From: Hibiscus mutabilis
Taxonomy: Eukaryota; Streptophyta; Magnoliopsida; Malvales; Malvaceae
Length of the DNA stretch: 64,000 nt
Direction: 5' to 3'
Assembly: GCA_019671005.1 (NCBI GenBank)
Contig: CM033744.1
Coordinates: forward strand, 39,124,022-39,188,021
Part shown: piece by piece, positions 46,611 through 59,599 of the stretch
Position numbering within the stretch: the stretch's first letter is position 1
Layout: every line of letters starts with the position of its first letter
The notes under the pieces: model-generated
Told to the model about the DNA's origin: nothing
What the model saw: the letters and a program-made list of their open reading frames with translations, nothing else
The model's database searches: none
Made by a program: the position numbers and the translations under genes

Positions 46611-46968
46611 TATCCCCTCTTCAATCCAACCCAAATAAAAAAATGAAATCAGATACCCGAAAAATATTTGACTAGAAACCGAGGCAAGGCAGTGGTTAAC
46701 CGTTAACCCACCCTTTTCTGCCTTCAAAGTCAGTATCTCCAGGCAGGGGGCACGGCAGAATCTATCTACCTTTCTCTTCCCTTTTCTTGTTCATCAAAAC
46801 TTGTCTTTCCTATGTTTCCATTATGACAATTTTTTAAACTAATTGTTAAAAAAAATCGATTATTTTTATGCGAATTTAAAAACGAATCCTAACCTAATCT
46901 CCTAATAAAACCCCATCAATTTCTTCCATTTTCAGCTCTAATCCCAAAAATAACTAACAACAGAAACT
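46611..46968 (+). promoter_or_regulatory. Upstream region of the metalloproteinase gene
   Basis: Separates the repeat at 46330-46610 from the start codon. Pyrimidine-rich blocks at 46770-46820 and 46915-46935 suit a 5' leader. No TATA box was assigned with confidence. Confidence 0.35.
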
Positions 46969-48042
46969 ATGTTTCGGTTGTTTGGTTACATTTCCTCTGT
47001 TTTCTTCTTTTTCCTCTGTTTTTTTTCGCATCTTTGTTTTCCCGCCAGGATCGCACCGGGACAAGTAACTGTCATAACGACCGATGATCACAACGCTACG
47101 TGGCATAATTTTACTCGCTTTAAGGACGCCGAGAAAGGTAGCCGCGTCAGCGGCATGTCGGAACTCAAGAAATACTTCCAACGGTTCGGCTACCTATCGA
47201 TTCCGGACATCCAAAACGACAACTTCACTGACGTTTTCGATGCTCAATTCGAATCGGCCGTGATTTTATACCAGAAGTTCGGGTTGCCCGTATCCGGAAA
47301 GCTCGATTCCGAAACGATATCGGCAATCGTATCACCGAGGTGCGGCGTTTCCGACACCGGTCCGACACTCCATGCAACAAAACATTTTGCCTATTTTTAC
47401 GGAAGGCCAAGATGGGACCGTGAGTCGCCTATGACTTTAACGTACGCTTTCTCTCCTTCCAACATGATTGATTACATAAGCTTACCAGAAATCAGAGCAG
47501 CGTTTCAACGCTCGTTTTCGAGGTGGGCTTCGGTGATTCCGGTGAACTTCACGGAGACAGAAGATTACGGATCGGCCAACATCAGGATCGGGTTCTTCAG
47601 AGGCGATCACGGCGACGGTGAACCGTTCGACGGGGTTTTAGGAGTGTTAGCCCATGCTTTTTCACCGGAGAACGGGAGGCTCCACCTGGACGAAGCAGAG
47701 ACGTGGACCGTTGATTTCGGGAAAGTGAAATCCAAGGTGGCTGTTGACTTGGAATCGGTGGCGACTCATGAGATCGGTCATATACTAGGCTTGGCCCATA
47801 GCTCGGTGCCGGAAGCGGTGATGTATCCGAGCTTGAGGCCTCGGAGTAGACGGTTGGACCTTAAACTCGACGATGTTGAAGGCGTTCAAGCGCTGTACGG
47901 ATCGAACCCTAACTTCAAATACAGCTCGTTGTTGGCGTCTGAAAATTCTTATAACAAAGCAATTGGCTTGCACCGTAGACCATGCAGCTGCACTTGTTTA
48001 TGGCTAGTTCTAGTTTTTCTTCTTCTTTTCATGATTACATAA
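46969..48042 (+). CDS. Plant matrix metalloproteinase (matrixin), intact single exon
   Basis: 357 residues from the ATG at 46969. Residues 1-24 form a signal peptide rich in Phe. A peptidoglycan-binding-like propeptide follows. SPRCGVSD (Cys125) is the cysteine switch that keeps the zymogen inactive by binding the catalytic zinc. The zinc site HEIGHILGLAH is at 267-277, with Glu268 as catalytic base, and the Met-turn AVMYP has Met285. No hemopexin domain follows, as usual for plant members. The C-terminal end (about 342-357, CLWLVLVFLLLFMI) is hydrophobic and probably a GPI-anchor signal, so an extracellular, membrane-tethered protease is expected. Length and intronless structure fit plant matrixins. 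All key residues are present and there is no sign of decay. Confidence 0.97.
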   Translation: MFRLFGYISSVFFFFLCFFSHLCFPARIAPGQVTVITTDDHNATWHNFTRFKDAEKGSRVSGMSELKKYFQRFGYLSIPDIQNDNFTDVFDAQFESAVILYQKFGLPVSGKLDSETISAIVSPRCGVSDTGPTLHATKHFAYFYGRPRWDRESPMTLTYAFSPSNMIDYISLPEIRAAFQRSFSRWASVIPVNFTETEDYGSANIRIGFFRGDHGDGEPFDGVLGVLAHAFSPENGRLHLDEAETWTVDFGKVKSKVAVDLESVATHEIGHILGLAHSSVPEAVMYPSLRPRSRRLDLKLDDVEGVQALYGSNPNFKYSSLLASENSYNKAIGLHRRPCSCTCLWLVLVFLLLFMIT

Positions 48043-49543
48043 GAACGGGCCTTCTTTTTTTGAGCTCTGCTAAATTATAGTGTGTTTTTTTTTTCTATAG
48101 AATTATTTGTGTGAAGAAAAAATTGTTCACACCAAAAGAATTGAAACCATTCCTTTAGTTTTTAATGATGTAATTAATATATTTGTGAATATTGTTTTTT
48201 TTGTTTTTATATTATAGTTTGATGTTTCTTCTTTTTAAATTTACTTGTATCGTATGCAGTGGCAGAGCCACGTATAATTTAGGGGTCAATTGACTCCACT
48301 TGATTTTTGTTGTATTGAAGTTTTTCAAGAGTCAGTATAAATTTTTTCATAAAAATATTAGAATTGACCCCACTTAATTTGTTTGAGTATGTGGTCAACA
48401 ATATTTATATTATAGTGGTATGAGAATTTTCATACCTCAAAATTTACTCTAACTCTACTATATAAAATTTTGACTCTACCACCGATTGAATGGTTCAAAT
48501 TTGTTTGAAGGTGCCTTCTGAAGCACGAGACGACAAAGAAAGACAACACTCTTGAGTCTTGACCATTCATTAATTTAGAACTTCAAAGGTGAGGATGGGA
48601 TCATTTCAAGAAGGATGCGAGAAAGACGAAAAATCTAATTTTATAATTATAGATTTATATATTTACAGATATTTTATTTTTTTAGATTTAGATATTACGA
48701 GTTATCATATTCAAATGTTAATGTTATTATTTACGGTAAAGTTTGAAGTTAACGAGGGTATACACCCTCAACTACTTGGATTTGTGTGGATTTTAGATAT
48801 TTGACCTGATTTAAAATTTTTAAATTTAATATTTGTTGGGTTCGAATTGATCAATTAAGAGGGGTTGAATTCATTTCTTGAAGAATTTGTAGAAATCGAA
48901 ATAAAATAGATAATTGTGCACAATCGATTTATAATGATTCGATTTCTAAACCAAGTCTACATTCACTACTTTAACTTACCACCACTTCCAATTCACTACT
49001 ATTAATTTTTGACTTAAAAAGACGTAACCTTACAATCCATATTATTTTCAATGGCTAAGAAAGAATCACTCTAGTTTTTTAAGGCTAAACTAGAACATCT
49101 CCATTTTACAATGTTTGATTTTGGGTAAACAAATATAGCTCTCAAGGCGGGTATTTACAAAGATTGAAGAGTAAGAGTACAAATAATAAACAATGAAGTA
49201 CTCTCTACACTATATACAAGAAAAATGAAGAAATAAAGACTATTTATGTTGACCATTAAGCTTGAATGTGATGTCTTATCATCCTCAAGTGTCATTGACT
49301 TGTATTTGTAGCGTGAAATGATATTATAGCCGTTTATGGTCGTTAGGATGAGACACTAGGTCCCTCAAGCGAGGTCAAAGGTTCGAATCCTAACATTGTG
49401 AATGGAAAAAAATGGGTTTGGAGGGTCGTCTCTACAAATTTTAATTTGAGTTAGTTGACCAATAAATTAAATACCGATAATTAAAAACAGATATATAATA
49501 ATATTACAATCACTAAATTTACTTTTAAATTAAAAAGAGAAAA
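48043..49543. other. Intergenic; includes a MITE-like and a SINE-like piece
   Basis: The first 150 bases should hold the metalloproteinase 3' untranslated region. About 48258-48487 has end strings CAGTGGCAGAGCC and, inverted, GGTGGTAGAGTC with TTGACTCC/TTGACCCC inside, so a small inverted-repeat element is likely. The rest is AT-rich without genes. Confidence 0.45.
49325..49420 (+). repeat. Possible tRNA-derived SINE fragment
   Basis: GGTTCGAATCC at 49380-49390 fits a polymerase III B box. A weak A-box-like TGGTCGTTAGGATG lies about 40 bases upstream. No tRNA fold, CCA-adjacent stem or poly(T)/poly(A) tail was confirmed, so it is not called a tRNA gene. Confidence 0.3.
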
Positions 49544-50087
49544 TGTTAGGAATTTGTTATGCGGCAAAATAACCAAAGCGATAATGACATAGACCAAGAC
49601 ATGCACATGAGACAAGATTTAACGTGCTTCAGCATAGCCTACCTCCACGGACGAGAGAAACGAACAATCCACTAATAACGTAGAAAACCCGGAGAGTACA
49701 AATACATGATAACCCATGTAATCGCAAAACCTGGTGTACAAATCCTATGACCCGATGGAACCAAAACACTCTTCCCAACATCCCTACAATACCCATCTCT
49801 ACAACGTGGCACAATAATTGTAGAGATCCTAAAAGTGGTTACATTTCTCCAGAGTAAATCCCCATTTGTCTCATTCCCTTCTTCTCTCATAATTCAAAAG
49901 GTTAAACATAGTCTATATTTATAGACCCAAATACTTGGTCACCTAGAAACCTTATTCAATAAGATCTCTACCTAAAATAGATATTTACACATTAAAGTAA
50001 ATCCTAATTACCAAGTAATCTTCAACCACTAGAATTACAATAAAACTCAACTTAATTACCAATTAGAATTTGAGTCAAAATATAACA
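49544..50087 (-). mobile_element. Copia-like LTR (544 bp), minus strand
   Basis: Plus-strand limits TGTTAGGAATTTGTT (49544) and CAAAATATAACA (50087). On the minus strand a purine tract TCAAGGGGGAGATT stands directly before it, so this is the 3' LTR of an element whose body lies at higher coordinates and is mostly gone. No target duplication identified. Confidence 0.65.
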
Positions 50088-50289
50088 AATCTCCCCCTTG
50101 ACACAAATTCTATTCGAGCATTGGTCTTCAAGTCTTCAACAACTTCAATTTTTACGTAAGCCAAATATCCGTTGAAGCATCGCCGCTAAGTTTTCAACAA
50201 CTCCAATTCTTACGTAGTATCCGTTGAAGCACCGTTGAATTTTGAGAATTACTCCCCCTGCAACTGAAAGCTCATTGTTGTAATCACTC
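50088..50289 (-). mobile_element. Polypurine tract and internal remnant of the copia-like element
   Basis: The purine tract is the complement of AATCTCCCCCTTGA (50088-50101). A short tandem of about 62-65 bases (TCAACAACTTCAATTTTTAC / TCAACAACTCCAATTCTTAC) follows. A further CTCCCCCTGCAA occurs at 50252-50263. No coding domain survives. Confidence 0.55.
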
Positions 50290-53142
50290 ATTTTATCCGG
50301 TGTATGAATACTGTATTAATCTAGGTTAGTTTAATAGTCAATATATTGTTATTGCAGGCATGCATATTGTACGTATTATGTATGCGTATGTTTATTATAG
50401 TACATGTGTGTCATATGTATGTATATTTTATATGTGTGCATTATGTGTGTGACGGTACATGCATGTATGTTCATATATGATATTAATTAAAAATGTGTTA
50501 TATGTCAATATTCGTATGTATGCTTGTACGTGGGTATATTATATGCGCATTCATGGTTGTCATTATTATTATTATTATTATTAACATCATTATTAATACT
50601 ATTATTGGGCTGTGTAAAAACATAATTTAAATAAAATAGAACCCAAATTGTATTTAAATCCAAAATACTAAATAGTCCAGTCCATATTATTACATAGCCC
50701 ACAATTATAAGATTACATGGCCCATTTTTTGGCCTGAACCCAAGTCCAAAAATCCTATCATCTAACCTAATCTTTTCTAACTTATGCTCAGCCCAATCTG
50801 GGCCGTCAGATCAAATTTTGATCTAATGGTCCAGATCAAAGGAGAACACCCGCCAGCTGGCCGCGTGAAGCCCACGCGCAGGCTGTTAGACTTCCATGCG
50901 GTAGTGACACACACGCTCAAGGCTCTTCGGATACCAAGATGCCACGTGGCTTCATCTCGTGCAGTCTCACCCTCCCCAGATTTAATCTCGACCGTCCAAT
51001 TGCCAAACGGCTTCAGCCGTTGGATCAGATCTGATCCAACAACCGAAGTTGAATCTACCCATAATGGCTCTCTCCACGCCGGCACCACTTCGCCGTACCA
51101 CCAGCTCAACCACAACGCTCAGAGAACGTGTAAAACACCAAAAAAATAGATTATCAGTACCCAAATCAAGCATGTTTTCATGTTTTATTTTCTACCAAAA
51201 CACAGTTCAGGGCAGGACATGTAAAGGAACCAAAATATGTAAGGGATCAGTTGTCAAGTTCCAAGAAAAAAAAGCAAGAAATAACACAAAGAAATTTCTG
51301 AGTGGTAACTTTATGGTTCCTTTCTCTCCTCCTTTCCTCATCTCTTGCATGCATGAAACCAAATACAAGAAAAAAAAAACAAGAGCTTTACCAGAGTTAA
51401 AGAACCCTTCTGGCCTACGATAAACTCTCAAGAGTGGGCCATTTAAGAAAGGGGTTTCTTTTTTTTTCATTTCGAAAATAAGGGTTCAAGGATTCAAAGT
51501 GAGGGTTTCCAGTGGGGTTTCTGGGTTAGACTGTGGTATAGTTTCCCCAACGGCCGCGATCCAGGACGGCTTGAGGCGGTCGTTAAGGCCAAGCCTCACC
51601 CGAGACCGGTTGGCTACGGCGGCTGAGGGAAGTGATGGTTGTTCTCTGGAGAAAACTGAGAGAGGGAAGAGTTCCCTCTTTAGGGTAAAAAAATGCTGAA
51701 AAAATGAAATGTGGTGGCTGTTTTGCTGTTTTATAGACCGAAAATAAAAAGATTTTGGGCAAATTACTTTATAAATCCTCCATTGCATCCGATATTTTCA
51801 ATTCTGTCTTGCCCCTCGATATATTTACAGCATTAATCCCTCTTTCTTTTTCAAACTTTTCAATCTGGTCCCTAAATTAAACAAATTCTAAATTTAAATG
51901 GTGAAATCACCGCTTCAGTCATTTCGTGTTTCCAATATTTTTAAAACTATCTCGCCGCATGGGTTTATTGCAAGTTTGTTCATCGCAAGTTGATTCTAGT
52001 TTATAATTCGATCCTTAATTGTGTTCTTTTTTATCTTTTAATTTCTCCCATTTGTTTTTTTTTATTTAATACATTCTAGTCCTTTTTCATGTTTAGATAT
52101 TTATGTCATTTTCCATGTTTTTAGCATATTCACGTCGTTTTTTTTGGTGTTTGTATATATTTTATAGCATGATTAAATTATGTCTTTGTAACTTGTGTAT
52201 TAAAGTATGGTATATCATGTTTCCATGTCTTATTTTTATTTGATCATGTTGTATGTATGTTTGTTTCATGTCATGTTTCGGTTTAGTTAGTATGTTATGT
52301 TTGTGTATTTACATGTTTTTACCCATTTTGTCTTTAGGTTATATGTTAGTGTGTGTTTTACATGACATTTGTTTTTTTTTATTTTGATGTGTACATAAAA
52401 TATGTCATATGTTAAGCCTTAATGTATTACCATGGCATTGACGTTTCATTAATCTAGCACCATATCATTTATGCCATGCATATGTTATAGTTGTGGTTTG
52501 TATCCATGTGTCAAAACATGCTAGATTTAATTAATTAATTTTGAAAACACATTTTTTCTTTTTCGTGTTTATGTGCATGTTTTGTTTTTTATTATTGTGA
52601 TTAATATGTTCATGCATATAATTATTTTTGTATTTTGTAATATTCATATTTTATGTTTTAATATCATGTCAATATAAATTGTATATTTTATTTTGCTTTT
52701 TAAGGTTGCATAATGGAATATAAATTGTCAATGTGGTGCCCTTTTATCCGAGCGTAAACGGGGCCAATATCAGGCGTAGTGATGGTGGTTGGGCGTTTAC
52801 TCTTGGATAACAGGGCTTTTAAAATTTACTCGCACTTATGACTAGATTTTGATTTAATCGTCACTTTAACCCGGAAAGTTTAATATTAATAAAGTGATAA
52901 TTATTAAAGTACCAATTTTGGGCAGTGTAGGGGTGTTAATCCTTCCCCATCCGTAACCGACTCCCGAACCCAACATTTTTAAAATCTATGGTTTTATGGT
53001 GTCCAGCCTACCTAAGTGGCAAGTGACGACTCCATTTTTAAATAAAATACGTTTTTCTAAAAACCTCACGGAAGACATTATTTTTAAAATAAATTAAAAT
53101 AAAAATACTTTTTAGCAAACATAAAAGAGGGACATCACTGCA
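50290..53142 (+). repeat. 5' LTR of Tat/Ogre-type element (start approximate)
   Basis: The end is well placed: ATCACTGCA finishes at 53142, two bases before the primer binding site. The start lies between the copia remnant and about 50700; no second LTR in the window allows it to be fixed. It contains TGTGTG/TATG-rich sequence, a TTA run (50565-50582), GC-richer stretches (50800-51130, 51490-51660) and the GGTGTTAATCCTTCC block. Small open frames in it look accidental. Confidence 0.7.
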
Positions 53143-53144
53143 GA

Positions 53145-53161
53145 TGGCGACTCCACTGGGG
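53145..53161 (+). other. Primer binding site of the Tat/Ogre-type element
   Basis: TGGCGACTCCACTGGGG, of the TGGCGACTC type that is characteristic of this lineage (tRNA-Arg type in published Ogre elements). Confidence 0.85.
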
Positions 53162-53827
53162 TATTTTTTTGTTTTTTTTCAAAAACAAAATGAGAGTCAA
53201 GCTTTTAAAAGTAATTACCGCTTTACTAATATCGGAAGTTCCAGATTAAAGTGACTATTAAAGTAACATTCGGTTATAATTGCGCGTTTATTTTAACGTA
53301 TTTAAAACTTGGCATATAAACCCGTCCTTTTTAAGTGGGGGAAAACGCTAATGCTTTCGTGAGGATATCGTTCCTCCATATGGGCCTAGCAAGAAGTACC
53401 TTCGGGGCTCGAGTACCTTATGCTTTCGTGAGGATATCGTTCCTTCATATGAGCATAAGCGAATGGGTCCCCCTGAATTGAACCCGGTTGAAATGAGCCT
53501 ATAATAGGTGATGATCGGGGGCCTTGCTACTCTTAGTAAAGGACAACAATGACAATTCGGGTACTTTTTAGCACCAACACTGCATATAAAGAACATATAG
53601 AAAACACACCCCTTAGAGCCATGCAGATAACCTAGGTGTTTTAGACGGGATGTAAATAGGGTTGATTTGTTTGTTTACCTTATTTGTTCTTATATTTATG
53701 TATTTATTGATTTTATCCGGTACTGACTCGTTTTCTTTTTTCTTTTTGCTTTTTGCATACATCATTGCATTTGCATTACATAAAGGTATTGGATTAAGTG
53801 GTTTGCCCGATCAGAAAATCTTTCATC

Positions 53828-56121
53828 ATGGAAAAAAGGTATCTTAAGAAGGAAGAGCTCAACTTATCCGTCAGACACTGGTCAGAAGTCAATTAGAGGG
53901 CCCAAGGGAACAGTTTGCCGAGCGAGCGCATAGTGGTAGGGTATACCTACGTGAGCCTTCGACAAAATGAATTATGGGATCTTCAAAGGATTTGGGAAGG
54001 ATAGGACCGAAGACTACAAGACTTATTATGTGATAGTTATGGCGACATAGCATTGTTGTTGTACGTTTGGGTCAACCAGCCTTTACTCCGAGCCATCTTC
54101 TAATTTTGGAACCCTGCTTTTTGTTGCTTCACTTTCAATGGGCAAGACATGATGCCTACGGTAGAGGAGTATGCTGCCTTACTTAATCAGAAGAATGTCC
54201 AGAAAGATTGGATCTATGCGAAACCATCGAAGAACGAGAATTACCCTTTGAAGCTTAAAACCTTTGCTGGAATGAGAGATGATTGGGTTAATAGATTGAT
54301 CCAGGTTCGAGGAGACAACCTAGCCTTTTCTTGGGAGAGTATCCGAAACATCATATCGGCGCACCCGGATGAGGTAAAGAAGATGAACCTATTTGCTTTG
54401 GGAATATATGGTTTGGTCATCTTCCCGAGGTTTCTAAAAAACATCGACATAGCCATTTTAGACATATTCGAGCGTTTGAAGTGGAAGGCAAATTCGGTAC
54501 CGGCAATCTTAGCCGAAACTTTCATTTCTTTAAATGCAAGCCGAAAGCACGAAGACAGACGGTTCAGAGGTTGTGCATAGCTACTACAGGTTTAGATTCA
54601 AAGCCACATGTGGAATACACCAACGAGAGTTTTACCGGGAATGTTATTCAGAGACTTTTCACTGTTGCGAGAGTATCTAGCGAATGAATATAGAGAATAC
54701 TTGAAGCGGGAGAAATGGACTCAGATCTTTAAAAATATTCAGGACAATGACATAGTATGGAGAGTTATGTGGCTCGGTAGGGTTAGTCATTTCTTATACA
54801 GCTGCAGCGACTATGATTGGTTGACGATGTTAGGACTTTATGGTGGTATTGCTTGTGCTTCGCTTTTGGTGTCTCAACAATTTAGGTAGCGTCAGTTAGT
54901 TCTCGTCACCGCTGGTTTAAGTCGAAGTGAGTTCCCGTTTAAGGGTGAGTTCAGAGAAAAGGTTCAGACCATCATGAGATCCTGGGACCACTTCTATCTG
55001 ATCAGAGTAGAAGGAGATGTCACGCCTATGGTCACTCCAGATTACGATCTTTGGAGGCGCTTAAGGGTCAACGATAGTATTCCAGAACTCGACCATGGAC
55101 CAACCATATCACTCTAGGAGCATATGAGGATAGTACCGCCTGAGGCCGATATTTTACGAAGTAAACTCGAGGAAGTTAAGAAGAAGATGGAGACTTTACA
55201 GACGCATTATATGGATGAACTCTACAAGGCGAGTTTAGAGGTCGACGAACGAGATGGGACCATTAGGCAACTAAAGAAGCTCAATGCATATTTAAGTGAG
55301 AAGAATGCCCTTTACCAGAAAGATACTCTCCAGCTTCAAGCCAGGGTGTAGAATGCCGGTCGAAGCCAATTCTTAGCCGTAGAGAAGGAAATGATGAACG
55401 ATATCCGTCTAGTCGAGAAAGAACGAGAGGTAGGTAATCAGGCAATTGAGAAGGAGATAGAAAGTTGCAATTTAGCCATCGAGAGTGAAAGACGGTCTTT
55501 CCGGGATGCCATTAATCAAGAGAAAGAAAGAGCTAGACGAGAGATCGATAAATGTAAGCAAGCAATTATCTACGAGAGGGAAAACACTGCCGTTTGGAAG
55601 AGGAGGTCCATGGGAAGCAAGAATAGACTACTAGATATGCAAAGCTTGTACAACGACACCGTTCAGAGTTTGAATCAGAGTCAAGATCAGAATGCTGAGT
55701 AAGAAGGAAGACTAACAGAGTTAGAGATTCCTTTCAGACCTATCGTCAAAGGAATGGCTTCATTGAACTACAAGAGAGGGAGTATGAAATTGGCATGTTA
55801 TGAGCCCGGATTGAATCGCTTGAAGCAACTGTTCAGGATTACAGGGAGAGAATCAGGGTATTCGAAGAAGCTGCAGCCGGTGGAGACAACTATTGGCGAA
55901 GAAGACTTCGTGATGCTGCCCGGATGATTCAAGACAGAGACCAATATTATGTGACCCTGATGATGGACATACAATGAGTTGCGAGACATGTGACGAATTT
56001 AGCTACAGAAGCCAAAGCTCTCCGACCTTTCATAATCGCGGATATAGAAGAAGCACCTAGGTTCATCAAGCTGCTTAGGGCTATCGAGAAGTTAGGAAAT
56101 AAAGCTAGGGCTTATGTGTAG
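53828..56121 (+). pseudogene. Tat/Ogre ORF1 (plant-mobile-domain-like plus coiled coil), degenerate
   Basis: Begins at ATG 53828 (MEKRYLKKEELNLSVRHW). The first part to about 55110 contains FTFNGQDMMPTVEEYAALL, an early block of the extra N-terminal ORF in Tat/Ogre elements. The second part (55124-56121) is Glu/Lys/Arg-rich coiled coil (SKLEEVKKKMETLQ, IEKEIESCNLAIESE). One frame holds most of it, with about ten in-frame stops and a frameshift near 55727. Most stops look like C-to-T or G-to-A changes of CAG, CAA, CGA or TGG codons. The ORF's function is not established. Confidence 0.75.
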
Positions 56122-56383
56122 AACACTATTATGTAATCGGGACCCTTTCTTGTAATCTGGACCCTTTAATTCCCATGAAAGTAGTTCAAAAGGGTGATTA
56201 CCAGCGGAATCAATACCTTTATTTGCATACATTCTTGCATTGCATAATGACATTTGTATCAGTATACATGGATTCATTTATTTTGCAATAATATTAATAG
56301 TGTAAACATTTTGGCAGTGTGAAAGTAAAAGCTAAGCCGCAACCATTCAGCATACATACTTCACTCGACTTTAAAGCAAGTTA

Positions 56384-58700
56384 ATGGAAGACAGAATAGT
56401 CAGTTTAGAAAAAGGACAGAAAGATTTGAAAGCCCATTTCAATGAAGCTAGATAGAGCCTCAGCGAGCAGATCGCTCAATCACAAGCTGCGATAGTATCT
56501 GATATAATTGTATTGCTAGCAAAAAGCCTGAGGAAAGAAAAGATGGAAGATGAAGTCGTCCAGGAGCCAGAGGGTACAACATCTCACAACAAGGTTCAAC
56601 CAATGACGCCCAGTCTGGAAAAAAAGAGTATATATTAATCTTGTCGGGGTAACTGCCAGTCTTCGGGTAGGAGCATCCGAAAGCCAACTCATTGATATAG
56701 AGGCCTTCTACGAAGAAGATGTGCCAGATTTGAATTTGGTCGAGAAAATCAGAACTGAGGTAGAAAAGAAATGGGAAGAAAGATTTTGTCTTATAGAGGA
56801 AAAATTCAAAGCGCTACAAGCTACAGACGAACTAGGGAATGAGGCCAGTGATTTGAGCCTGGTATCCGACCTCGTTCTACCACCAAAATTCAAAACTCCA
56901 GAGTTCGACAAGTATGATGGAACTACATGTCCTTCTGCACATGTAACCATGTATTATCGGAAGATGGTAGCCTATCTCAAGGATGAAAAGCTTTTAATCC
57001 ATTATTTCAAGGACAGTTTGACTGGAACATCAATCCGGTGGTACACCAATTAAGCCGGGCAAACATTAAGACCTAGAAGGATCTTTCAAGGGCATTCATC
57101 GAACAATACAAGCACGTGACAGATATGACCCCCAGCAGGATCATGTTAGAAAACTTAGGGAAGAAGTCCAACGAAAGTTTGCAACAGTACGCCCAGAGGT
57201 GGCGAGAAGTGGCCGCTCAGATCTAGCCACCAATTCCTGAGCACGAGATCACGCCTCTTTTCGTAAATACTTTGAAGGGGACACTGTTCGATCGCCTCAT
57301 CAATAATACAACTTAGAGTTTCACCGATTTGATCAGGACCAGAGAGTCTCTCAAGTTGGTAATCAAGAGCGGCATGATTGACAGCGGGGAGAGTTCTCAG
57401 AAGTACAATAAGAATAATGAGGTAAACACCATAAGTACTTACACTGCTCTGAAGAACTTCACGGCCTCTCAGCTACAAGCATCTACGGGGAAGGTTTAGA
57501 ACCCAAACCAAAGAGAGGATAGAGCCCCAAGAAAGGAAAAGGAGAAAGCAGGCTTCACTCTGTTGCCAGTCTTGTACTCCGAGCTTTACTCTCAATTGCA
57601 CAAAGCTGATTTAGTCTGCCCGTACTATGTTACTCCGTTCAAACCTCCGTTTCCATCCTGGTATGATTTGAACGCGCATTGTGATTATCATGGCGGTGCC
57701 TCTGGTCACCCTACAGAAAATTGCCTTGCATTTAAGAAGCTTGTGCAGAGTATGATCAATTCCAGAGTATTAAAATTTGAAGAGCCGAACGTAGCCGCGA
57801 ACCCGTTGCCTAATCATGGGAACCGAAGAGTGAATGCTATTGAGGAGTACTCTGCCAGAAGGGTTAAGGAGAATATGTCAGAAATTCGGGCTCCCTTACG
57901 GTGGGTATTCCAACAATTATGCATGGCCCACTTGATTGCCAAGGGCTTGGTAGTGGTGCAGAATGGGTGTACAGCTTATTGCGAGTTCCACAAGTACAGA
58001 GGACACGATATCCAACAGTGTGAGGAATTCAAAAGATTAGTTCAATAGTTGATGGACAGCAAGAAGATATAGTTTTTTTTGAAGAATCTGTAGGAAAGAA
58101 GGGGTCAAATGTATGCATGACAGACAGCCTCAACCCCAAATATGGGAGAGACATACATTTTGTCATCTTCTCCAGGCCAGAGGGAGTATGTTCATCCCAA
58201 GGAGAAGCTGCAAATGTGACTCCCAAAATCATTATCTCAGCACCTGCCCCATTTTCGTTCAAGGACATGCGATGGACCCCTTAGAATTATGCAGCCAACG
58301 TGACTATACCAGAGAAGTAAGAATCGGATAGGGAGAAGAAACAAAGAGTTGAAGAAAAGCCAGCGCAGAAAGATGAACAAACAAAGAGAGATGAAAGTGT
58401 CGATGAAGTAGGCCACTTTACAATGAGCGGCAGGTGCTACTCTTCGGAAGCTTTGAAGACTGTTGAAGCTGCAAAGAGAAAGGAAAAGATACAACAACCA
58501 GTCCTACCCAGATATTTAGCGATGAACCCCCTTCAAAGATAAATGAACCTGTAACATAAGCTCAGGCAAAGAAATTTCTAAAGTTCCTGAGACACAGTGA
58601 ATACAACGTGGTGGAACAACTACGAAAGCAACCAGCAAGAATTACAGTGCTAGAATTGCTTCTGAGTTCAGAGAAGCATCGTGAGGCATTGTTAAAAGTG
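56384..58700 (+). pseudogene. Tat/Ogre gag, degenerate
   Basis: ATG at 56384 opens MEDRIVSLEKGQKDLK, the usual start of this gag. 56721-57053 reads VLPPKFKTPEFDKYDGTTCP and LLIHYFKDSLTGTSIRWYTN, the capsid-like core. 57563-58048 contains CDYHGGASGHPTENCLAFKK and CEFHKYRGHDIQQCEEFKRL, paired Cys/His motifs of the nucleocapsid type. Broken by several stops and frameshifts, so it cannot yield a full Gag. Confidence 0.85.
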
Positions 58701-58754
58701 CTAAACTAGACGTTTGTACCCGATGACATCTCTGTATCAAAGCTAGATAGAATA

Positions 58755-59594
58755 GTGGGGCATATCACTGCATACAACCACATCCCATTTAGCAATGACG
58801 AGATCCCAGAAGGAGGAATGAGGTCCACCAAAGCTCTCAACATCACAACCCACTGCAAAGGGTATGTGTTACCAGGAGTATTGATTGACAATGGGTCAGC
58901 ATTAAACGTATTACCAATGGTGATCTTGAAAAAGCTACCCATAGATGATTCTCACATGAAACCCTGTCACAACTCCGTGAGAGCCTTTGATGGTACGCAA
59001 AGGGGAACACTTGGAAAGATCGAGGTGCTTTTGTTGATCGGGCCTACTGAGTGCACAATCGACTTTGTAGTGATGGACATAAAACCAACCTATAGCTGCT
59101 TATTGGGAAGGCCATGGATTCACTATGTAGTAGCTGTTCCTTCATCACTCCATCAGAAATTAAAGTTTGTGATTGAAGGTAAACTAGTCACTGTAGAGGC
59201 CGAGCAGGAAATTATTGCCTCGATAACGTCAGATGCCTCCTACATCCAAAATGACGAGGACGCCGTGGTGTGCTCTTTTCAAGCATTGGAACTCGTGAAT
59301 GCAACATTTGTGGTGGAAGAAAATCGCATTCCCAGCCCCAGGTTATCTAGCTATACCAAGATGACCGTGTCTGAAACTCTGGGCCGAGAAGCCAAAACCG
59401 AAAAAGGGCTAGGGAGAAGATTGCAGGAAGCCTACGCGCCAGCAGCGTCATCACTAAGAATGATCTTTTTGCGCTTGGCTACAAACCAAGTGTTCAGCAG
59501 AGGAGGGAAGAGTATAAGAGGAAAGAAGAACAAAAAAGAGCTAGACTCAAGGGAGAAGATATTTCGTGGAGACCGATGTCTTTCCTTCATGTGA
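58755..59594 (+). pseudogene. Tat/Ogre aspartic protease segment
   Basis: A 279-codon open stretch with MGHITAYNHIPFSNDEIPEG, the active-site string VLIDNGSALNVLPM (the D-N-G-S form seen in this lineage) and YSCLLGRPWIHYV. It is the longest intact piece of the element. The neighbouring gag and polymerase are broken, so it is isolated from any complete polyprotein. Confidence 0.85.
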
Positions 59595-59599
59595 AAAAT

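Noticed and set aside
49325..49420. Possible tRNA gene because of GGTTCGAATCC
   Set aside because: Acceptor and anticodon stems could not be paired; kept only as a possible SINE fragment.
50784..51470. Overlapping open frames of 60-124 codons on both strands in GC-richer sequence
   Set aside because: They lie within the inferred Tat/Ogre 5' LTR, overlap each other on opposite strands and match no family; a result of base composition.
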